Shown one piece after another: positions 52,033 through 63,534 of a DNA stretch of 64,000 nt; positions within the stretch are counted from its first letter, which is position 1; each line of letters begins with the position of its first letter. Below the pieces are notes generated by a model. That model was not told the DNA's origin, did not search any database, and worked only from the letters and a program-made list of their open reading frames with translations. The position numbers and the translations under genes are program-made. This DNA comes from Solanum dulcamara (taxonomy: Eukaryota > Streptophyta > Magnoliopsida > Solanales > Solanaceae), in contig NC_077241.1 of assembly GCF_947179165.1 (NCBI RefSeq), positions 29,029,746-29,093,745 of the forward strand, in the 5' to 3' direction.

Positions 52033-53874
52033 AGAAGGTTGGAAATAGAGTCATAAGAATCCAGAAGGAATTGGAGGCCAAGTGATGGGTCGTAGGATTC
52101 AATTTACCTACGTAAGCTACTAAACTTAGAAGTTTTATACACTTGAGCTACTTGAGGATATACCAAGTTTGTGAAGCACAGATTACATAGGCTCTTGAAA
52201 TGACGCGAGATGACGATCCTACGAAAGGGAGAAAAACTAGTTTCCGAACTTACGAAAGCGAAGAAAGCAGGTGACAAGCAGGAAAGTGACAAGTAAGCAG
52301 CTAAATCACCTACCTTCTTGGGGGAGGTGGACCCTACTGCCGCGTGGAAGCACCTATTGGAAGCATGTATACGTGGCCCAATAACGTCTAGACATGTGTC
52401 ACCCTATGGGGCTGACACATGTCACCTCCAAAGCCACCCTATATATGTATGTTAAGTGACTAAGGAATTCGTTCCTTACCTTAAAACTTAGCCAAAAGAT
52501 GAAAAAGTTTGAGAGCAAAGGAACATAGCTACGGATGGATCCTTTTCAAGGTTAGTTCCAATTTTCCTCCATGAATTAATTATCTACGGTGTTCATCAAC
52601 CACATGGGACTGTTGTTAGAAATATTGGTATAACTTCTTGTGTACAGCTTCGTTTCGAATAATTCAACATGTTTTGGAAAGGTATTTCATAGGTCTATAA
52701 CTTTAATGATCCTTTAAAATCCATTTTTTCTTTTATCTTCTCGAAAAAGGGTGATGAAGTATAGAGGAGGTACTGCCCAGATTTTGGTTTTGGAAATCTT
52801 ACACGGACTGCTGTTGGTATTTTGGGCATATTGTTTTGTACAGAATTGATGTAGGGGTGATTAGAAATTGTATACGACCCTAAGACACATGTCTATAACT
52901 TTCATGCAGGACATAAATCCTGTTTCCCTCAATTACCCCTTCGAAACGAAGCGACAATACAAGACAGTAAGCTGTCCAGAATTCACGTTTTGATAGTTTT
53001 GAGTGAGTTGTTTGGGGTTTGTATTGTGTAATGTTTGTGTGAATTGCTTGTATATGTGTTGCAGGTTGTTGTTGTTGGTTGGCTGTAGTTACTAGGGGTT
53101 GATTGGAAATTTGTATAGGGCACATTATAGGGGAGGTGCTACCCAATTTTCGTTAATGCCTTAACTAATTAAAGGACTAGTCGAGGAAATGGACAAAGAA
53201 ATAGATTCCATGAATACTAAGGTTCAACTGAAGGTGCTGGAAAGTCCAGAGTGGTTGATATTCGTATTACTTCCATGTTGAATAGGTTCAAAGGACGACG
53301 AGGCGAACATGACAAAGAGTAACTCATACGAGGTATGTAAAGCTTTCCCTTGGCATGTTTTGGTATAAGTACGTACAACTATCTTTCTTTCCTTTTGGCA
53401 AGTCTTAGCCTTAAGTGAATTGTAGGTGGAATGTGGGGATAATTCCATTCCTTGAACTCCAGGTATGCCTCATAATCCCTAACTACAGTTAGGTGTTGAC
53501 ACCCCTACAAGAATTGAGCATTACCTGTTAAGGCTTCTACGTGCTAAAGAGTAGTGTATAGAAAACTATCTTTCCTTTCTCTTGATATGTACTTGGTATG
53601 AAAATGAGATTATAATTCCATAGTTTCTTACCGAGCCCCAGGATGGGCCGGGTATGAGATATGTATATAATGACCACCTAAAGAAAAGTACAGACTATAT
53701 AGAGTTTACTCTCTTTCTTTTCTGGCATGTCTCAGTTGTAAGTTAAATATGATGTGATCTCTGGAGTAACTCCATTCTTAACATCTCCTATTTACTTTTG
53801 AATATCGAACTCTAATAGTAGTTGAACTATTTCCCTGAAAACTTCTATATGTTAAAGAGGTACCAAATGTACAG
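52033..53874 (+). mobile_element. Forward LTR fragment W
   Basis: Begins about 110 bp into an LTR (AGAAGGTTGGAAATAGAGTC), covers a degraded promoter zone and the middle part, and stops at AAATGTACAG where reverse LTR T begins. Part of the leader section is missing near 52605 and again near 53000 compared with E, so this is an old, deleted copy. Confidence 0.8.
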
Positions 53875-56800
53875 TGTCACGACCCAACCCCGTAGGCCGC
53901 GACTGGGGTCCGACTTGGACCCCCTTATGCATATCTATCAGCTACCCTTAAGTTGAACCGTGTATGATGTGATACTAAATACAAACCCAGTGGGTCAAAA
54001 ACTTTTTTTTTCAGGAACCTGTAGCCTCATTCACCTATATCATAATAGGAAAGGGCACGCAAGCCGATGAGGCTTCCATACTACGAAAATATTTGAAATA
54101 CATCGTATGAGCACAACTGAAACAAACTTACAAATAACCCACATACGCATGACTACAGACCTCTAAGAATAATAACTGCATCACATGGTGGGACAAGGCC
54201 CTCGTCGTACCCCTGAATAAATAAATATGTATATTAAATGACCAGTATCAAATATTAGGCTCCAGAACAGTGAAGCACTTCCGACATAGCTGAGAGGAAC
54301 TCCTAAGCTGACCGATCTCCAAAATGAACATATGTACCTGCGGGCATGAAACACAGCCCCCCAGAGAATAGAGGGTCAGTACGACATATGTACTTAGTAT
54401 ATAAAGCATAACATATCATAACTGAAACAACAACTGAAATGGGGATACAGAAAACATGTATAACAGTTAACAGATTACTCTACCTGTAGCTTAGGACATG
54501 CAGTCATATACCTTATCATACCATATACCCAGCCCTCTAGTGAACTCGGTATTATAATCGTTTTATCATAATCATGCCCGGCCCTTCATTGGATGCGGTG
54601 AATGATCATTACATCATATATCATACCCGGCCCTTTATAGGATGCGGTGAATAATCATTTCATCATATATCATGCTCGGCCCTTCATGGGACACGGTGAA
54701 TAATCATTTCATCATATATCATGTCCAGCCCTTCATGGGATGTGGTGAATTTATCATGCCCGGCCCTTCTTGGAACACGGTGAATTTATCATGCCTGGCC
54801 CTTCATGGGACGCGATGAATTTATCATGCTTGGCCCTTCATAGGATGCGGTGAATTTATCATGCCTAGCCCTTCATGGGACACGATGAATTTATCATGCC
54901 CGGCCCTTCATGGGACGCAGTGAATGACGTATTAACAGCCTGCATGAGTAAAGTCACGAGGAACCATATGCGATTAGTTCATCATCTGAGATTCGGTATA
55001 ACAATCGTCATGGACTATCATTTGAGGATCAAAACTATCATCGTCTGACGTATCCTCTAACTTTCATTAGGGGCCACATCGACGGAGTCTCAAGAGTCCT
55101 AGGCTTTTATTAAGGTAATACCAAACGGCTTATGCAATCAGAGACACTTGTCATTATAGATTTCTTAGGCATGGGAGCTCATATATTTAATTAGTATTCA
55201 TCATATAGGGACTCGAGCGTAGCAGTTCAACTACTTCAAAAACTTCGATATTAAGAAATGAATAGGAGTTATAGTTTATGCTTCCCATGCATCCGGTTAC
55301 TATTTCCTATATAGAAGGCTTGAGGGTGATAGCTCAGCTACCTTAAGAGCCTTAGCATTTAGAAGTGAACACGAGTCAATAGAATCTACCTATATTACCT
55401 TTTATCCTATAGAAGCCTTAAAAAGGCAATAGCTCAACTATTACAGGAGTTCTACCATTACAAAGTGGATAAGAATTATGGACTGTACTCGGAGCTTTAC
55501 GAATGGAACTATCCCCAAGTTCCATATACAAACCATTCATAACTTATATCTAAGACATGCCAAAATAAAGAAGAATAGCTTTACCTACTTATGCCAAAAA
55601 CATGCCAAGATAAGGGATAAGCCTTACATACTTATTCCAAAAACATGCCAAAAGAAAGCTACGCATACCTGTTATGGGTTAGTCTTTGTCCAGTCGCCTT
55701 GTCGTCTCATGAACCTAGGTAACATGAAATCAATACGAACATCAACCTTTTTAGACCTTTCAGAGTCTTACATTACTTAAGAGTATTCATAAACCCCATT
55801 CCCTCGCTCGCCTTCTCGACTAGTTCCTTAACTAGTTAAGGCATTAACAAAAATCGGACAGCACCTCCCCTATAATTTGCCCTATCCGAATTCCCAATCA
55901 CGTCCCTAATATCTACAGCCAACCAACAACATAACCATCAGCTCGTATATATAGAATACTTTGCAACATTATACATTACAACCTCCGAACGACTCGCTCG
56001 AAATTACGATATCCAAAATAGGGTTTCTAGTTTCTATTTTGCGAAACCTTTAATCGTACGAAGCGTGGAATCATGTGGATGCAACCAGAAACTTCCACAC
56101 CTATTTTAGAACACATTTATACCCTTCAAAACACACCACCCAACCAACAGCAGCCTCCAAACACACCACGCCTCACTTCGACTACAATTTAACTACGACG
56201 ACTTCAATTTAGATTGTTTCTTTCGCTGAGCATCCCCACGATTTTTCCATGCTTACATCAGTATAAAAAGTACATAATACACTCCATAAAAACCCCATAA
56301 AGTCCAAATTTAAAGGAGAAACCTTACCTTACCTGAAATTGGCCAAACTAGCCAAAATCACGCCTCGGAACCCTTCTTAGCGTGCTGAAACTGTGTGGAC
56401 TGGTTGTTGTCCGTTTTGGCTGCACCAAGCCATGATTTTATACTTTTAATACCTCCATATTATCGTGGTATATTCTAGATAATTAATTTATGGAATAAAA
56501 TCGGGACTTACCTCTTTTTTTTCCTCCTAGCCGTCGCTAGTTTCTCTCTAAACTAGGGTTTTGTTCTTGAGTTTTTGCTGAAGTTTAATGGATCAGAACT
56601 GAAGTATAAGACACATATACATGTATATATGTGGTCCTAGGAGGTGACACGTGTCATCCTCATATGGTGACACGTGTCCAGTCCCTATTGGGCCACGGAT
56701 CCATGCCTTACCCCTAGGCTGCCACGTGTCCTTGTGGGACCTACCTACCAAGTAGGTGGTTCACCTACTTCACCCTAAGTAGGTGGGTCACCTTCTTGCT

Positions 56801-57176
56801 TGAGGTGCTGCCACATGTCTCTCCTCCATTGGCTTCCACGTGTCGTCTTTTCCCCTTCCTCGTAGGTTCGTAATCTCGTCTTATTTTAGGAGCCTATGTA
56901 ATCCATGCTACGTAAGCTTGGTAAGTCCTTAAGCAACTCAAGTGTATAATACTTTTAAATTAGTAGCTTATGTAGGTAAATCGAGTCCTACAACTCATTA
57001 TTTGGCCTCCAATTCCTTTTGGATTCTTATGACTCTATTTCCAACCTTCTCTACTATAGGGTACCACATTCTCCTTTCCTTGGAGTCATTTGATAGTGTC
57101 GTAGCTTATCCGGCTCACATGATAATGTCTAAAGAACTTAAGAGACATTTTGAGCTCGAGAGTGTGGGGTGTAACA
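53875..57176 (-). mobile_element. 3' LTR of reverse element T
   Basis: 3302 bp, TGTCACGACCC to GGGGTGTAACA, followed by a polypurine tract on the minus strand, so it is the 3' LTR of a reverse element. It contains the longest 35-bp minisatellite in the window and CACGTG palindromes at 56648-56653 and 56671-56676 near AT-rich TATA sequence (56610-56632). Its left flank is TACAG; the matching copy would lie outside the window. Confidence 0.9.
54573..54930. repeat. Minisatellite in LTR T: about 49-bp and 35-bp units
   Basis: Unit starts (ATGCCCGGCCCTTCATGG or variants) at 54573, 54623, 54672, 54721, 54756, 54791, 54826, 54861 and 54896. The first three steps are 49-50 bp, the extra 14-15 bp being an ATCATTTCATCATATA insert; the rest are exactly 35 bp. 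Q has only five 35-bp units. Confidence 0.9.
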
Positions 57177-57192
57177 TCCTTCCCCCCTTTAG
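57177..57192 (-). promoter_or_regulatory. Polypurine tract of T
   Basis: Plus strand TCCTTCCCCCCTTTAG; the minus strand has CTAAAGGGGGGAAGGA directly before the 3' LTR, the family form. Confidence 0.9.
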
Positions 57193-57322
57193 AACATTCG
57201 TCCCCGAATGTTGAATAAAACTTCCCTTAAGACTTTATACAAACTGTAGGGAGATTCCCTTCTATTGCAATAACATACATTTTCATCCAAGTAATTAATA
57301 TATGAGTTGTAGGAGTGGGGGT

Positions 57323-57614
57323 TTACCCGTAGACATTTGGAAATAGGTATGGATATCTGTGTTTCATGTCCTCTTCAGCTTCCCAAGTTATTTCTTCATG
57401 ATTCTTATTCCGCCACGGCACCCCTATTAATCTACCGATCCAGGATGGAAAAAAGTTGCCCCTCATAGGATAACTCCCTGTTAACATAGACCTCCTCCCC
57501 GGAAAATATTCTGGGAGGGTCGTTTATATACTTGCGGAGCATTGATCTGCAAACCTGAATATATTGCTTCAAATCGGATAGTAGGTCCCACTCATAGGCA
57601 GCTTTATCCATCAT
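57323..57614 (-). pseudogene. Integrase C-terminus and chromodomain remnant in T
   Basis: The clearest coding trace in the window. On the minus strand, 57614-57432 is open and includes YEWDLLSDL, SMLRKYINDPPRIFSGEEV and ELSY...SILDR, the order of a Ty3/gypsy integrase C-terminal domain and linker. After a stop and frameshift, another frame gives PWRN (57407-57418), ITWEAEEDM and KHRYPYLFP, the aromatic/acidic pattern that ends chromoviral chromodomains, then a stop at 57323-57325. Chromodomains bind modified histones and steer integration to heterochromatin. This copy is broken between the two frames and lacks everything upstream. Confidence 0.88.
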
Positions 57615-58276
57615 AACCCATATAACTTATACTTCCATAGAGTGTGAGGTCAGCTTGGACTTAACCTACCTTAATTACCTTCCATTTCCGAGTCGGGATT
57701 CCCATCCCCCGTAACAAGCTATCAAGCCTCTGATGCTCCACTTCGTTTAAGCTATTATACAATTTCTCTTAATTCAACCTGTAACACCTTAGGTATGCTA
57801 TCTTTCTCTTTTACTCGGATCTTCTTTCCAGTTTTATTACCAAACATTATGTTGTAATTCCTACACAAACGTGTGTAGGTACTTAGAGAAATTTAGAAAA
57901 TGCCTTAGCATCGCTATACTAGCGGCTTACCTCCTTCAGTCGAGGTTAGGGCTCTACTATAGCTTTTGTTCTTAATATCGATTATATCTTTCTAGTTCTG
58001 CCTCGAACCATCTTACACTTTTCCTTAATCAATTCTAAATGTGGCCATCACGTTGCTATTACTGACTTTTTTTTATCGAGTAATCCCTTGATCTTACTCT
58101 TAATATGCCAATGCTCGTAGGCCGCACAACTATTCCTGCGCTATTTGCATGAAGTGCATTCCATTTTAGTTTTAATCTTTCCTTCTCTTGGCTTACTCTG
58201 CTCTACATATGTCATTGTACTACCGCGCACTTACAGTTTCTTTTGTCATACTTGTTTCGTTTCCTTTTTCATTTAC

Positions 58277-58374
58277 CAGAGGGTCACCCATCCTAGTGCT
58301 ACTCTCAGCCAAGCAAGCTTAACTTCGGAGTTTAGACGGAATTCGGTGCATTAGTGCGGGTATGATCGCGTCCA
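58277..58374 (-). pseudogene. 5S rRNA-derived sequence in element T (sense to the element)
   Basis: The minus strand matches 5S rRNA from its 5' end (GGACGCGATCATACC, then CGCACTAATGCACCG) through the A-box (GAAGTTAAGCTTGCTTGG) to an intact C-box (AGGATGGGTGACC). The last 20 or so nt are missing. The flanking element sequence differs from that around the Z copy: the CACAATACTTCTTTATACC block lies to the left of the 5S sequence in Z (about 12353) and to the right in T (about 58735). The two are therefore separate insertions or one has been moved. Confidence 0.9.
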
Positions 58375-59796
58375 TATGTTTGATTGCTCTTATAAGAACC
58401 CCTAGTACAACCATAGGGTGCTTTGGTATTCGAAATATATCATATAAAATCTCATTTGATGGTTAGTATAACATCCGTAATGTAGCAGTGCATTCAAAGC
58501 CATATTCCATTTATCCCAATCAGTAATTGGCTCATGCCCATGATTAGTTCAAATTCTCCACTCGAGAGTACTTATACTTTGATGATCCGTGTTTCGAGCT
58601 TTATCATAACACTAGCCTAATTCCAGTGGATACCACTTATTCTTCTAATAACCTCATAATGCAGCAGTTGTTCTGTAAATCGACATTATCTCTCCTTGCA
58701 GAATCTCACTAATCTCCAAAGTAGAGTCACATACACATAATACTTCTTTATGCCTTATGAGCTTTCATATTTGTCGTGTGCTTAAGGCTCACTTCTAATC
58801 CTGCTTAAAACCATATCAATTTCATTGTAGTAGTGGCCTTATCTTATCACCTTTCTATCATACTATGCCTTCAGTTCGTAACTATCTATTTCCCTTTTCG
58901 TTCGATACTCATACTTAATTAATCAGATCTATCTCGAGTGCCTCCCCTGGTAATCCTTTCACTCCTCTTGTCTATGTCCATTTGTTTTTGTGCTCAAGAA
59001 GTTCCATGTTACTCCTATATCCTCTGAAAAACATTAGTTTTACATGACCTTCCTTTCTCATTTTCAAAACATTTCTTGTTTATCTCTATCTGCTCTTAGT
59101 ATACCAGTCATTTCTGGCATTCATCCTGTCTTGTCGCTTATTTTCACTTTTACTACCCATTGACCTTTTATTCTGAACTCTCCCTATAAATTTGTGCAAG
59201 TCCTTCTTACTCGTTCACTATTTTCCCTTCTATTCTTCCTAAATCACCTCATATCCTTCAATTACTTCTTTACTAGGCTTTCATTACTCTCATAACGATC
59301 TTCGTTATATTCACATAGTATCTTGTTCGCATTCAATCCCATAGTATAACACTGTTTAACCTTCTTTACGATTCTTACTATGGGTTACTTACCCTTCTTT
59401 GTCATTCTTATCCTTAATGTCTCACAAGCTGTCTTATTAATACTTCACATCTGTCACCATCGTTTGTCCCTTGTACTCTCGTCTTCATCATATTGTTACT
59501 TTTTTAACTATAACTTGTCATAGTTTATCCTTATGTGCCAATTTAGTCAGTGCCTTATTATATCGTTCTATTCAGATCTATCAGTCTTTCCTAAGTCAGC
59601 TTCGTTGGCTTATAGGTCCTTTCTAACTTCATTCTACTATACCAGTATTGACCTTCTAGTTTCTATTGCCATTAATTTGCAATTAACTATTTCTCAAGGT
59701 CGGCCATACTTGTTTAGTCAAATCTCATCATTGTTGTGAGCACAACCTTTCAAGACATACTATAGCCCTGTATCTCATTCTTTTTTTATTTCTACA

Positions 59797-59955
59797 AAAA
59801 TTTGGGCAAAGTTTCCTCTATATTTCTTACTATCTCAACACCTGCACGCAGAAAATACCAGCAATGCCTCATTGGCCCTGTGAGGCATTGTTGGTATTTT
59901 CTGCGTGTAGGTTTGGGATAAGTAAGAAATATAGAGGAAACTCTGCCAAAATTTT
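59797..59955. repeat. Inverted repeat at the head-to-head junction of T and U
   Basis: Left arm 59797-59871 and right arm 59881-59955, about 75 bp each and near 90% complementary by eye, with spacer TTGGCCCTG (59872-59880). Central pairing is CAATGCCTCA with TGAGGCATTG. Each arm is the same piece of element interior (GGCATTGTTGGTATTTTCTG) in opposite orientation. Confidence 0.9.
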
Positions 59956-61003
59956 CCCAAGACAAAATCTTATCTGAACAGTAAAGTTCAGATCACGTTA
60001 TCTCCAGCTGTATTTGTGTTGTAGGAACGGAAAGAAAAACTCCGGGTAAAGGGTAAAATGTCCAGCAATTGAGTTCACTTTTCTTGAAAAGTACCAAGCC
60101 CCAACTTGTAGTTAGAAATTGAATAAGTTGTTCATAACTTGAGGATTAACCTGGAAGGGAACTAGGGAAGTCAAACATTAAGAAGTATTGTGATGTTTAA
60201 AGGACTCTAGTTTTCTTTTAACGGTGGTTGAAAAGTGTTCTGTGATAACATTTTATAAGTTTCCCACCGACTAATTGGAGAAAGAAATTCTAATAAAAGC
60301 GCCCCAAAGAGATGTCATGAACTGAATATGAGTATGAATTTAAAGGTATGGTATAGTAGTACGGGGACAAAGTGAGTCCGCTACTAAGGCGCACTTGGTA
60401 GAGGCTAAATAAGTTAAAAGCCTGGGTTGAGTACGCAACAAGAGTATGGAGCTTAATATATAAAGGAATGACGTAGGTACACAACGTCGCCTTGAAAATA
60501 GTAGAACCCTTAAGGGACGAGGATGGTAAACTTAAGGAATAATTGGTGTAACCTACATTCACCCCAAGGAATAAAAGGCGCAACTTCCATTCATCTCAAG
60601 AAACAAAGGATATAGGTTGGGAAAGCCACTACTCCAAGAGAACATGGGACAATGAATGCCGGAATACAAATGTTGCCTAGTTAAAAGAAAATTTAGAACG
60701 GCTACAAGTGTATATTAAATTTTTATAAAGACAAGTAGAATGTGGCCTCGGATGAGTTGTTCCATGGGTCCCATTACTCAAGTACAAATTATTAGATGAG
60801 GTGTCGCATTATGTATGGAAAGGTTCCAGTCACTTTGTGATTTAGCCAAGATTCCGTACGTGGATAATCAGGTTATAAAATGTATGGGAAAACGGGGACA
60901 TGATGGAGTACTAAGTAGACTGGGGAAGAAGACCGGCCAAATTTGAGACTAGACCTAGAGAGATAGAGCAAGGTATAAGTGGATAAAGGTATAAGTACCC
61001 TCT

Positions 61004-61015
61004 AAAGGGGGGAAG
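61004..61015 (+). promoter_or_regulatory. Internal polypurine-tract copy in U
   Basis: AAAGGGGGGAAG preceded by TACCCTCT, at the position equivalent to the V and E copies. Confidence 0.6.
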
Positions 61016-61932
61016 CAAGTGAGAGAACTGCAAGGGTAAGATGGAGGAAATTGATATGACAAAATTCTTAATATTGATGGTTAAACTTCAATAAGATCCC
61101 TTGCTGAACAAAGCTAGAAAGATATGGAAGCCACCAGTAATTGGATAGAAGTCAGAATGGTATGTAAGACAGGGTTAAGAAGTTTTGATGAGACCCTGAA
61201 CGACATAACAATAAAAGGCGGCTGCGTATAAAAACAAAAAAGTGTAACCATGAAAAGATATTGAATAACTCAAGAGACATTACAAAGCATAATGACAGCA
61301 TGCTAGATCAAAAGCCAAATGTTGACTGTAGAGTTGGTCGCAAGTGATATTGCGAGAGATAAATAACCAAGGAAAAGAAATAGCAAGACTCATATGGTAG
61401 GAGATAAGATGAGCAAGGAGTAAATAAGGAAATAGAAAGAAATGCGACAAGGTATTTCTTGCACTCTCTCATATTATCGTAAAGATAAAAAATGACACGA
61501 GAATGTGTCAAGAAGGTTACAAGCGGGGGTAAGGAAAAATTGTGAAATGGTTTAAATAAGAAGGACAGGACTAGCTGGTTACTATAGGATTGGCAAGCTT
61601 ATATGTCAAATTCCTTTAAAACTATGCCAGCTAATGATAGACAGAACTCAAAGTGGCTCAAAAGGCACTATATGAACGAACTTTAGTGCTACTCAGTAGC
61701 CAACCCTAATGAATGGGTGCGTACAAAAAGGGGTGAATACAATAGAAGGATTTAAACCAAAATGACCCAAAAGGGACATGGTCGTAGTGGAACTAAAGAT
61801 CTACCCCTATACAGGTTGCAAGATAACAGAGGAAAGGGCAAGGCAACACATAAAGACTAGTGAGACAATGTTAAAATAAATTTTGGGCTAAGTTGAGTGC
61901 CCTGCATATTATTGCAAGGATTACCATGAAAC

Positions 61933-62045
61933 GCGACACGAGGACTTCCTAAGTAGGTCACCCATCCCATTATTACTCTCACCCAAGCACGCTTAACTTC
62001 TAAATTCTGGTGGAATTTAGTGTGACAGTGCGGGTGTAATCGCGC
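61933..62045 (-). pseudogene. 5S rRNA-derived sequence in element U (antisense to the element)
   Basis: The minus strand keeps GAAGTCCTCGTGTCG near the 3' end, the C-box GGGATGGGTGACCTAC, the A-box AGTTAAGCGTGCTTGGG and GCGATTACACCCGCACTG near the 5' end. The middle (AATTCCACCAGAATTTA) is altered. Flanks match E and V (CGCGCGAGATGGAAGAATC to the right), so it shares their capture event. Confidence 0.88.
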
Positions 62046-62614
62046 GAGATGGAAGAATCTAAACTAGCGGCGGAGAAACGAGATGAGATTATGTTCTTGG
62101 AGTACTATAAGTTAAATTAAGGGTATCGTGAAAAGGATTTAAGCAAGACCAGGAGGATTAGCTAATTGCTAACTGACGACGCACTTGAATACCACAATTC
62201 TTCAACATAGTACTAGTTAATGAGAGGCAAACCACAGAATGACTATACAGGCCAGTGGGCGAGAGAATTTCGACACCACTTGACAGCCAACTCTTAGGGC
62301 GGAAAAAAAAAAGCAAAACCCAAAAGGTAAGGGTACTAGTTGATGTAATTTACGGAAGACAGGAAGTAATACGTGAGGTCAAAAATCCCACAATATGACC
62401 AGGGCTACAAGACTCACCTCGCACTCTAGCGCTAGATAACTCTAGAGGGAATTTTGCTTGTGGATTAACAATATTAGCCCCTTCTCCTTCAATCAAAGGC
62501 TACCTAATCAGCCGAAAAGGTGTAAAATTATAGGGGAAAAGAGTGGTAGGACCTTATGGAGCCTCCATAGCTATTATCCTAGAAGAAGGAGCCCAAGTTA
62601 CATTTAACTACTGA

Positions 62615-63375
62615 GGATCAGTCCGCAAAGAAACTGGGAAGACAGATAAGCCTTCATACACTACTTTACCCTCAAACCTAATGAACAGGCTAAAGTGTAC
62701 CACTAAAACGATAGAAGATATGTCATGAGCTGGTGTTGTTAACTTTGAAGATAGCTGGGATGATTATCTATCACTTATCAAGTTGCCTACAATGATAATT
62801 ACTACTCTAGTATCCCAATGGCCCCGTACAAGACTGGTAGAGCAAGATTTGTAAGTCCCCTACTGGATGGGTCGATGTTAGAAAAACTAAGCTAAAAAGG
62901 CTTCGACATGATTAAGCAACCTATTGACTCAAAGCCCAGAGTTGGCAGAAATGATATATAGATAATCGCCATCGATATTCAGAGTTTAAATCGATAATTA
63001 GGTGTGCATAAAAGAGTCACCTAGAAAAGAAAGCTTAACCCAAAATACGTTAGACCTCATCAAGTTGCTCGTAGGTGGACAAAGTTTCTGGTAAGTTGAG
63101 CTTACCACCTGATTGCAAAACTATACACCCAATCTATTAGATAAGGATGTTTCGCAAAGGTACTAGCGAGCCACCTAGAGTATGTTCCATAGATGATGTC
63201 CAAAAAATGGAATCCTACGAGGAACAACCTATCACCATCTTAGATCGGTAAACCAGAAGATCATAGACTAAAGACGTGCCTTCTGTCAAGATACTGTGGC
63301 AAAACCAAAACCAGAAAGAGGATGACCGGAGGAGCTGAAGAGAACATGAAACACAAGTATTCATACTTATTCCCG
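62615..63375 (+). pseudogene. Integrase-chromodomain tail remnant in U
   Basis: LGRQISLHTLLYPQT (about 62635-62680) fits the conserved end of the integrase core; it is followed by stops. KYVRPHQV at about 63044 fits the integrase C-terminal domain. EEQPITILDR (about 63218-63250) and VPSVKILW (about 63275-63298) fit the linker and start of the chromodomain, and KHKYSYLFP (about 63348-63375) its end. Several stops and frameshifts separate the pieces. It ends 150 bp before the polypurine tract. Confidence 0.82.
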
Positions 63376-63520
63376 ATGTCTGCATGTAACCCCAACTCCT
63401 GAAACACGTATATTAATTACTTGGATGAAAATATATGTGATCGCAATAGAAAACAATCTACCTACAGTTGGTATAAAGTCTTGAGGGAAGTTTTATTTAA
63501 CATTCGAGGAGGAATGTTCT

Positions 63521-63534
63521 ATAGGGGGGAAGGA
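63521..63534 (+). promoter_or_regulatory. 3' polypurine tract of U
   Basis: ATAGGGGGGAAGGA immediately before TGTTACACCCC, preceded by GAGGAATGTTCT. It confirms that 63535 is an LTR start. Confidence 0.9.

Larger units (their letters stand above)
57177..59871 (-). mobile_element. Interior of reverse element T (type II)
   Basis: About 2.7 kb that aligns with the Z interior but keeps the integrase-chromodomain tail at its 3' end. Reading right to left it starts not at a primer-binding site but at an inverted junction (59872-59880) with element U; the leader, primer-binding site and 5' LTR are absent. A 5S-derived sequence lies at 58277-58374, at a different place from the one in Z. Between 58380 and 59760 I see no coding potential. 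Confidence 0.85.
59872..63534 (+). mobile_element. Interior of forward element U (type I, 5' end missing)
   Basis: Starts at the inverted junction and aligns with E and V from the GGCATTGTTGG landmark to the polypurine tract. Includes the internal polypurine copy (61004-61015), an antisense 5S-derived sequence (61933-62045) and the integrase-chromodomain tail (62615-63375). Part of the integrase core seen in E (around 38640) is deleted near 62613. No primer-binding site or 5' LTR. Confidence 0.88.
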
